A stretch of 62,233 bases of DNA. Origin: Methylophaga sp. (GTDB lineage: Bacteria; Pseudomonadota; Gammaproteobacteria; Nitrosococcales; Methylophagaceae). Below, in pieces: positions 56,730 through 62,233 of the stretch. A program made the translations under genes and the position numbers. Position 1 is the first letter of the stretch; each line of letters opens with the position of its first letter. The stretch lies in the NCBI GenBank assembly GCA_030148085.1, contig JASBUF010000008.1, positions 1-62,233 of the forward strand. The letters run 5' to 3'. Under the pieces are notes generated by a model. The model saw only the letters and a list, made by a program, of their open reading frames with translations. It was not told the DNA's origin and did no database searches.

Positions 56730-56777
56730 CACAACGGATGTAGAGGGCTTATCCTCATCTTACAGGGAGATTGAATC

Positions 56778-57257
56778 ATGAATATGTCAATTAACAGAAA
56801 AGTGCTACTGAGCATACTGCTTGTGTCTTTTATGGCTATACCCGGCCTTAATGCTGAACCTGTTGATGATACTCAACCATCATTGTATGACCGCTTGGGT
56901 GGTTTGGCGCCAATTTCAGTTGTTGTTAGCGACTTCCTTGACGCCTTGGTACCGGATCCGATGTTGAATCAGAATCCGGCAATAGATGCCGCCAGGCAGG
57001 TTGTACCTAAACCTTATCTCAAATACCACGTTACAGCGATGGTCTGTCAGGCTACCGGTGGTCCTTGTCAGTATCATGGCCGGTCTATGAAAGAGGCTCA
57101 TGCTCATCTGAATATCACTGAGGCAGAATGGGACAGAATGGTGAGCGTATTTGAGGAACTACTTGCTAGTCATGAAGTGCCGGAACAGGAGTCAATGGAA
57201 TTGTTGGCCATTATTGACTCCACTAAGGCAGATATTGTGATGGTGACTACACCCTAA
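56778..57257 (+). CDS. Exported group I truncated haemoglobin
   Basis: A 159-aa protein with a signal peptide (about 1-26, ending GLNA) followed by a TrHb1 globin: LYDRLGGLAPI near 37-47, ATGGPCQYHGRSMKEAH near 92-108, with proximal His108. The B9-B10 pair, usually Phe-Tyr, reads Phe53-Leu54, so the oxygen-stabilising Tyr seems missing. Two Cys (Cys90, Cys97) flank the GGP motif. Location in the periplasm is unusual for this family. GGGAGA precedes the ATG. Confidence 0.88.
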   Translation: MNMSINRKVLLSILLVSFMAIPGLNAEPVDDTQPSLYDRLGGLAPISVVVSDFLDALVPDPMLNQNPAIDAARQVVPKPYLKYHVTAMVCQATGGPCQYHGRSMKEAHAHLNITEAEWDRMVSVFEELLASHEVPEQESMELLAIIDSTKADIVMVTTP

Positions 57258-57342
57258 TAGTGGCTTATTAAGAGCGACAAATTGAGCCTAGCTTTGAATG
57301 GGAAGTGGCTAATTGAGCTGCTCTAATTACTTACAACACAAT

Positions 57343-57374
57343 AAAAAAAGGCAAGCACATGGCTTGCCTTTTTT
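57343..57374. terminator. Bidirectional terminator between haemoglobin and csp genes
   Basis: An A-run, GGCAAGC (57350-57356), ACATG loop, GCTTGCC (57362-57368) and a T-run to 57374. Symmetrical, so it can end both convergent genes. Confidence 0.94.
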
Positions 57375-57390
57375 GTGGAATTCGGAGCTA

Positions 57391-57603
57391 TTAGATAGCT
57401 ACGATATTCTCAGCTTGTGGGCCTTTTGCACCGGTTGTAACGGTGAATTCGACTTTTTGGCCTTCAGCCAGTGTTTTGAAGCCTGAGCTTTTGATCGCGC
57501 TGTAATGAGCGAAGACATCAGGGCCACCTGAAGCTTGTTCGATAAAGCCAAAACCTTTCGATTCGTTGAACCACTTAACGGTACCAGTAACGGTGTCAGA
57601 CAT
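57391..57603 (-). CDS. Cold-shock domain protein
   Basis: A 70-aa single CSD protein that binds single-stranded RNA/DNA. RNP1 KGFGFI is at 16-21 and RNP2 DVFAHY at 29-34 (FAHY instead of the common FVHF). Could be constitutive or cold-induced; the leader of about 30 nt or more has a small hairpin. AGGAT is the ribosome binding site. Confidence 0.96.
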   Translation of the reverse strand: MSDTVTGTVKWFNESKGFGFIEQASGGPDVFAHYSAIKSSGFKTLAEGQKVEFTVTTGAKGPQAENIVAI

Positions 57604-57631
57604 AATGATTATCCTGTAGATAAATTTAAAA

Positions 57632-57645
57632 TGCCCTAATGGGCA
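57632..57645 (-). other. Small hairpin upstream of csp
   Basis: On the minus strand TGCCC-ATTA-GGGCA, followed by ATTTTAAATTT, lies 29 bp before the csp ATG. It may be part of the cold-responsive leader. The other 220 bp of this gap (57646-57867) show nothing clear. Confidence 0.35.
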
Positions 57646-57867
57646 GGTATAGCGGGAAAAGAGACCGAAATTTAGATACTACAGGACGAAGAACTACGAG
57701 GATGCAACGAAGTGGAGAATATAAACGAGAGGCTTAATTTCTAGCTGCTAATAGTGTGCAGATAATTTTCTTAAAAGTCAATACTTCATTTATGAGAAAC
57801 AAAAGGCAGGTTTGAGTAGGGCGGTTATCTCTCGCTAAAGCAGTCGGCTAGCAGTTAAAGCAACGGC

Positions 57868-58233
57868 TCAGACGTTGCCCTTATGGCTGCTATCAATCAA
57901 ATCAAAAATGTTGCCGAACGGATCCGTTACCGAGCAGCAGCGCCCACCCCAGCCATGGACCACGATCGCTGTGGTTTTCGCATCATAGTCGCGTATGCGT
58001 TGGATAGCAGCATCAAGTTCTTCCGTCTCGATAAACAAACCTGAATGCCCGGTGCCATAGTAGGGCTCAGTCCATTCATACAGCTTGAGCAGCATGCCGC
58101 CGAGGTCGTAATTGGTAAAACGGTGCGGCTCGCCATGAAACTCACGCTGTATGGTCAGCCCAACGGCTTCTTCATAGAAGCGCTTGCTTTGTTGGTAATC
58201 GGCAGCGGGGAAGGAGGTGAATAGGGCGCGCAT
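57868..58233 (-). CDS. VOC-family protein
   Basis: A 121-aa glyoxalase/bleomycin-resistance fold protein: FTSFPAADYQQSKRFYEEAVGL near 5-26, TNYDLGGMLLKLYEW near 43-57 and CCSVTDPFGNIFDLID near 98-113. No full set of metal ligands is evident. Substrate unknown. It starts 2 bp after the TfoX-domain gene on the same strand. Confidence 0.83.
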   Translation of the reverse strand: MRALFTSFPAADYQQSKRFYEEAVGLTIQREFHGEPHRFTNYDLGGMLLKLYEWTEPYYGTGHSGLFIETEELDAAIQRIRDYDAKTTAIVVHGWGGRCCSVTDPFGNIFDLIDSSHKGNV

Positions 58234-58235
58234 GG

Positions 58236-58580
58236 TTATTTTATTCTGGCTTTCTTTGCTTGTTTGGCAACGATAAAGGACTTTTCAAGCCATTCCAGCA
58301 TCAGCGCTAAGTCGTCGAAGAGTTCCTCAGGGGCCTGACAATAGGACATCTCAACCGGCTTGTCATTTTTCACAAAGGTGAAGTGAGGCAGGCCTTTGTC
58401 GGCATACTGTTTCGATAATGCCTTATCAACTTTGAGGTACAACACGGCATCAGCCACCAAGCCGACCATACACTCATCAATATAGATACCATAGCCGCCA
58501 AACATTGCTTTTGCTCTGGATGGCCCAATGATCTGAAATGTATCGACCAGAGAGGCAACAAACGTTTTTTCATCGTTCAC
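58236..58580 (-). CDS. TfoX N-terminal domain protein
   Basis: A 114-aa protein that matches only the N-terminal domain of TfoX/Sxy, including KAMFGGYGIYIDECMVGLVADAVLYLKVDK near 24-53. Full TfoX activates competence genes with CRP; single-domain copies are common and of unclear function. The start is a GTG at 58580 (GGAG 9 nt upstream). It is grouped with the VOC gene downstream. Confidence 0.88.
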   Translation of the reverse strand: MNDEKTFVASLVDTFQIIGPSRAKAMFGGYGIYIDECMVGLVADAVLYLKVDKALSKQYADKGLPHFTFVKNDKPVEMSYCQAPEELFDDLALMLEWLEKSFIVAKQAKKARIK

Positions 58581-58636
58581 CTATCAGTTCTCCAGCGAGT
58601 TTGGCGTTATTCCTTCCGAGGCTACGACGCTGCGAG

Positions 58637-60247
58637 TCAATCCAATGCCGATGCCAGAAAATAACTATCCCGGCCGGATTCTTTGGCTTTGTAGAGTGCT
58701 TTATCGGCCTTGTGCCAGAAAGCCTCGAGGGTACCTGATAATGTCGCTATGCCTGCACTGGCCGTGATTGAAAATCGGCAATTGGCAGTTGGACACTGAA
58801 TAGTTAGCTCTCTTAGTTCAGTCAAAATTTTATTAGCAATTTTACTTGCTGCTACCTCGTCGGCCCCACATAGCAACAAGCCAAACTCCTCACCGCCAAG
58901 TCGTGCAACGATGTCGTGTTCACGACGGTGTGCAGATAGAATCTTGGCAAAGGAGACCAGTGCGGCATCGCCAGCCTGATGCCCGAACTCGTCGTTGATT
59001 GACTTGAAAAAATCGATATCAAACAGAATAAAACTACTTGGTTCAGGTTGCCTGTGGGACTGGCTTATAACGATCTTTGCCAGTTCTGTGAAGCCATGTC
59101 GGTTACTGACCTGAGTCAGGTAATCTGTTCTGATTAGCTCGTTGAGCTCATGATTGGCTGCAACGAGTTTTGTAGAGAGGCTTCGAAACTTAAAGATAGC
59201 GATGCCCATTAATGATAGCAACAAGACGCTAATTACGCTGACCGCGATTGTCAGTTGATGGCTTGTTCTTTCTTCAGGCTTGAATAAAAAGCCATCCAAA
59301 TCACTGTCGGCTTGGGTCATATTCAGCTCGCGATAGCTGTCAGCAATGTATTGCCAACGGCCCGGATTCATATGCCCCAGCTGCACCAGTTCAGGCATGA
59401 TCAACGCTTTGAGGGTTTCCGCTTCGTAGCGGAGGTGATCGAGTGTTTTGTCAGGAGAATAATGTTGGTGGATGAGCTGAACTGTCTCCTCAATGTTGTT
59501 CAGTGCATACTCCCAGCCTTTTAATGTCGCATCTCGAAAGGCTTTGACCTGTTCCTGTTTGTCTTCGGCCATGCGCTCTGTTGTTATCAACACATCGCTG
59601 TAGAAGTTCACACCATAGTCTCTGGGATTGATGATGTTGTATTCCACCCCTTTCTGTTTCAGCAGATAAGGCTCATTGGAAATATAGCCATCATAGGCAT
59701 CGGCTTTACCGTCAATCAGGTCATCAACACGGTAAGTGGTGGGCGTCATCGTCAGTTGTTCTTGGCGGATCCCTTCACGAGCCAGCATGGTCAGTAACTC
59801 GGCACTCTCTGGCGGCGGCATAATTAATAGATTGCGACCGGCCATATCCAGCGGTCCACGAATGTTACTGGACTTGAGCGTAATCCAGACGATGGGGGAG
59901 GTTTGCATGATGGCGGCCACGGCAACGACAGGCTTACCTTCCATGCGGTCAATGGCAACGCCCGAACCGGTGATGGCAAAATCCACTTTCCCTGACAATA
60001 GATCTGCCGTGGGGCTTAGCGACTGTGGGCCGCCTTCAATTAGCTCAACATCAAGCCCGCTAGACTCGTAAAAGCCTTTTTCTTTCGCCATGTAATACCC
60101 GGCAAATTGAAATTGATGCTTCCAGCGGAGCTGAATTTTCAGGTTATCGGATGCATGCAGAGTGGTATTCAGAGAGAAAACACTGACAAGTGCCAGAAAG
60201 ATAATACCTGTATATCTCACCCTGAAACGAACCCCGTACAGACGCAA
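58637..60247 (-). CDS. NMT1/THI5-like sensor fused to a GGDEF diguanylate cyclase
   Basis: A 536-aa membrane protein. Signal sequence about 1-32; a periplasmic substrate-binding domain of the NMT1/THI5-like (SsuA-type) family at about 35-330 (RWKHQFQFAGYYMAKEKGFYES, the SLSPTADLLSGKVDFAITGSG part); one membrane helix near 331-351; a GGDEF domain from about 375. The active site is GGEEF near 453-457, preceded by the inhibitory I-site RxxD (REHD). It probably makes c-di-GMP in response to a small ligand of the NMT1 class, possibly a pyrimidine or amine. Confidence 0.93.
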   Translation of the reverse strand: MRLYGVRFRVRYTGIIFLALVSVFSLNTTLHASDNLKIQLRWKHQFQFAGYYMAKEKGFYESSGLDVELIEGGPQSLSPTADLLSGKVDFAITGSGVAIDRMEGKPVVAVAAIMQTSPIVWITLKSSNIRGPLDMAGRNLLIMPPPESAELLTMLAREGIRQEQLTMTPTTYRVDDLIDGKADAYDGYISNEPYLLKQKGVEYNIINPRDYGVNFYSDVLITTERMAEDKQEQVKAFRDATLKGWEYALNNIEETVQLIHQHYSPDKTLDHLRYEAETLKALIMPELVQLGHMNPGRWQYIADSYRELNMTQADSDLDGFLFKPEERTSHQLTIAVSVISVLLLSLMGIAIFKFRSLSTKLVAANHELNELIRTDYLTQVSNRHGFTELAKIVISQSHRQPEPSSFILFDIDFFKSINDEFGHQAGDAALVSFAKILSAHRREHDIVARLGGEEFGLLLCGADEVAASKIANKILTELRELTIQCPTANCRFSITASAGIATLSGTLEAFWHKADKALYKAKESGRDSYFLASALD

Positions 60248-60310
60248 TCTAAGGTCGATTCTAACACCACTTTTGCCGTTAACGTCTTCTGATCGTCTGG
60301 TGGCACTGAC

Positions 60311-61702
60311 TTATTTGAAAATCAGTCGCAGCCTCTCAACTCTGGATATCAATAACAGGTCAATAGTGATGATAACGGCAATGGCCGCCGCTGAGAGTGG
60401 AAAGCACAATGCAGCAACCAGCATCAGTGCGACAACAGCCTTGTTGGCAGAGGGGTGAGCTGCAGGAGGCGCCAGTCCTCGTGCCTTTTGCGGACGACGT
60501 TTCCACCACATGGTGATACCGCCCACAATCATCAATATGATGAGCCCACAGAAAAGCAGATTGACCAGCAGGTTCCACAGTCCAAGATCACCCTGATGCA
60601 GCGGAATACCGGCGCTCATTGCCTTGCCCATCAGCGAATAGTCGGCAAAGCGAATATCGGCCAGCGCTTCACCAGTATGGCGATCCAGATGCAAGGTACG
60701 CTCCTCAGCTGGGTTGGTCAGATCGCCCGCCATGGTGGTGGCCGTTATGGTCCAGACACCGTTGGCGTCGGCAGGCAAATGCACATGAAAGTTAGTAAAG
60801 CCTTGTTCAGTAGCGATTTGGCTCACCTGATCCAGATTCAGTTCCATCGGCAATGTCATCGCTGAACCCGATTGCGGCATCGGTGTCTGCTCCAAGGCCC
60901 ATGGAACATGCTGCATACCTTCATGGTTCATGCTTTCGTGGGTTTCTTCAGCAACGGGTGCAACAAAGCTGGTGCCCGGCACCGAACTCCAGGCCTGTAC
61001 CATTTTGCCGCCCCAGACATTGGTCCACGACAAGCCCGACAATAGGAAAAACACCAGAGGAACAGCGATGAGCAAGCCGAGCGAACTGTGCAGACGTCGC
61101 CAGTCATTGCGGCTGGAAAGCATCCTTGGTGGAATAACTTCACGCCAGCCATTGCGTTGCAACGCCAGATAAATGCCGCTCAGCACCATCAGTATTGTCA
61201 GGCCAGCCGTAATCTCAATTAGCGTGTCACCCAGATCGCCCAGATAGAGCTTGCCATGGAAAGTCTTGATGGCTGAATAGAGTGTTGTCGCTGGATCGAG
61301 TGTCCCCAAAACCTCGTTGGTATAGGGATTCACATAAGCCGTGATGCTCGCTGCCCCATGCCCGCCACTATGTCCGCCAGCGTGGTGCGGAACTAATGTG
61401 AATTGAGCCGAATGGCTGGCGTCTGCAGCAGGGATATACAACTTCACATGAGCCTGCGGAAACGCTTCCTGGACGTTGGCGAGCAGGGTTGATGCCGGTA
61501 AACGTTCACCTTCATTGCTTACCCGGGTCAGATCTTGTTGCAGCAAACTGTCAATGGGTTTGCTAAGCAGCATCAATAAACCACTGCCTGCTAGAGCCAA
61601 TAAGAAGGGAATCACCAGCAGTCCGGCATAAAAGTGCCAGCGCCAAAGCGCACGATAGAAAGAACTGTCCTTGGAGGTGGCGGTGTTATTGGTCTGGAAC
61701 AT
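60311..61702 (-). CDS. PepSY-associated membrane protein with His/Met-rich loops
   Basis: A 463-aa inner-membrane protein of the PepSY_TM type (relatives include PiuB and siderophore- or metal-linked reductases). Four or more hydrophobic helices, including WRWHFYAGLLVIPFLLALAG near 20-39 and a final LVNLLFCGLIILMIVGGITMWWKRR. Periplasmic loops carry HHAGGHSGGHG near 107 and ETHESMNHEGMQH near 256, suggesting metal binding. The ATG at 61702 is chosen by fit; an in-frame TTG at 61771 is an alternative. Function probably in iron or copper handling. Confidence 0.83.
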   Translation of the reverse strand: MFQTNNTATSKDSSFYRALWRWHFYAGLLVIPFLLALAGSGLLMLLSKPIDSLLQQDLTRVSNEGERLPASTLLANVQEAFPQAHVKLYIPAADASHSAQFTLVPHHAGGHSGGHGAASITAYVNPYTNEVLGTLDPATTLYSAIKTFHGKLYLGDLGDTLIEITAGLTILMVLSGIYLALQRNGWREVIPPRMLSSRNDWRRLHSSLGLLIAVPLVFFLLSGLSWTNVWGGKMVQAWSSVPGTSFVAPVAEETHESMNHEGMQHVPWALEQTPMPQSGSAMTLPMELNLDQVSQIATEQGFTNFHVHLPADANGVWTITATTMAGDLTNPAEERTLHLDRHTGEALADIRFADYSLMGKAMSAGIPLHQGDLGLWNLLVNLLFCGLIILMIVGGITMWWKRRPQKARGLAPPAAHPSANKAVVALMLVAALCFPLSAAAIAVIITIDLLLISRVERLRLIFK

Positions 61703-61945
61703 GTAAGGTTCGGTCTTATAAGCGGTTTTCAGGCCCGAATAGCTGAATAATGGGGCCGCGAACAGGCACAATAAACAGCCTTTTCAGCCTTGTCCAGCAG
61801 CGGCAACCGTGAATGGCGGTGTCGACGTGGGTAAAGGGCTATGTCTTTGCTAGCAAAACGCAACCACACCCTATCATCAGCGCATCGCCCACTTTTTGTG
61901 AAGCAGAGATCAGTTTACTGCCTCATCCATTCCTGTTCGCAGCTA
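61703..61945. other. Intergenic stretch without recognisable gene
   Basis: 243 bp between the PepSY gene and ynfA, both minus strand. It contains short open frames but no credible start or family match. No Fur or Zur box and no riboswitch core was recognised. Confidence 0.6.
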
Positions 61946-62233
61946 TTAGGTGTTGCGTGGTGCGAACATGATAATTGCCATGCCCAACATGGCGACGGCT
62001 GAGCCAACAAGATCACATGTTGTTGGACGAATACCATCAATTGCCCACAACCACAAAATAGCCACAAAGATATAAACGCCGCCATAAGCGGCATAAACGC
62101 GACCTGCTGCGGTCGGATGCAATGACAACAACCAGGCAAATGCAGCAAGGCTAAGTGCGGCAGGCACCAGCAACCAAATCGTCTTCCCCTCACGCAGCCA
62201 CAGGTATGGCAGATAACAACCAATAATTTCTGC
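61946..62233 (-). CDS. YnfA/UPF0060 membrane protein (5' end cut by window edge)
   Basis: Ninety-five codons of a small four-helix membrane protein are visible; roughly 12 N-terminal residues lie beyond the right edge. Family marks [43 protein letters not shown] are clear. Resembles small multidrug exporters in topology, with unproven transport function. The sequence is read from the edge (62233), so no start codon is annotated; TTG 62173 is internal. Confidence 0.93.
   Translation of the reverse strand, partial: AEIIGCYLPYLWLREGKTIWLLVPAALSLAAFAWLLSLHPTAAGRVYAAYGGVYIFVAILWLWAIDGIRPTTCDLVGSAVAMLGMAIIMFAPRNT

Noticed and set aside
61703-61945. Cobalamin riboswitch or Fur box upstream of the PepSY gene
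   Set aside because: No B12-box or Fur-like palindrome could be found on either strand.

Overview
The window is a stretch of gammaproteobacterial chromosome. It starts inside map (left edge) and ends inside a ynfA-like gene (right edge), and every gene between is complete. The gene orders map|rpsB-tsf-pyrH-frr-uppS-cdsA-dxr-rseP-bamA-skp-lpxD-fabZ-lpxA, yfgM-bamB-der, fabA-fabB, yffB-dapE and xseB-ispA-dxs are typical of this class. The interruptions (amt directly after lpxA, no hisS before yfgM) argue against Enterobacterales. A Methylophaga-like marine methylotroph is my guess from overall gene content, but no diagnostic methylotrophy gene is visible. I saw no rRNA, tRNA, IS element, prophage or CRISPR array.

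1-13 kb is the translation and envelope block: S2 and EF-Ts, UMP kinase, ribosome recycling, undecaprenyl-PP and CDP-DAG synthesis, the MEP enzyme Dxr, the sigma-E protease RseP, the BamA/Skp outer-membrane machinery and lipid A enzymes. The genes are packed end to end. The rpsB leader has two hairpins, as expected for S2 autoregulation. 13-18 kb holds an ammonium transporter with a sigma-54 type promoter, then yfgM-bamB-der. 18-24 kb is a complete type I secretion system of the LapB/LapC/LapE kind, with an embedded LuxR-type regulator whose receiver domain lacks its phospho-Asp; no secreted substrate is encoded nearby. 24-30 kb holds fabA-fabB, an overlooked 56-codon gene, an esterase, a MazG-like hydrolase, purU, a class V aminotransferase and a YdfG-like dehydrogenase.

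30-37 kb, mostly minus strand, carries lysine/DAP synthesis (dapC-dapD-yffB-dapE) running into a small His-motif membrane protein and a His-rich TonB receptor (zinc-type by appearance). A 262-bp AT-rich gap at 38.0-38.3 kb holds nested inverted repeats and a consensus DnaA box. 38-46 kb holds ttcA, moeA, a fused mobA-mobB, a retropepsin-like protease, folE2-queD and dxs-ispA-xseB. 46-51 kb is ribF and assorted housekeeping genes. 51.3-53.7 kb is an arsenic operon, arsR-arsI-arsC-acr3, whose ArsI has the Fe ligands and vicinal cysteines of C-As lyases. 53.7-62.2 kb is an accessory stretch: an eIF-2B-like protein, a GNAT-nitrilase fusion, an exported truncated haemoglobin, a cold-shock protein, a TfoX-domain protein, an NMT1-like sensor fused to a GGDEF domain, and a His/Met-rich PepSY membrane protein.

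Most of the window is ordinary core genome. The items I would look at again are the orphan type I secretion system with its degenerate regulator, the repeat-bearing gap at 38 kb, the exported haemoglobin and its structured leader, the NMT1-GGDEF fusion, and the arsenic operon with its promoter almost on the start codon. I found nothing I can claim as a wholly new system.
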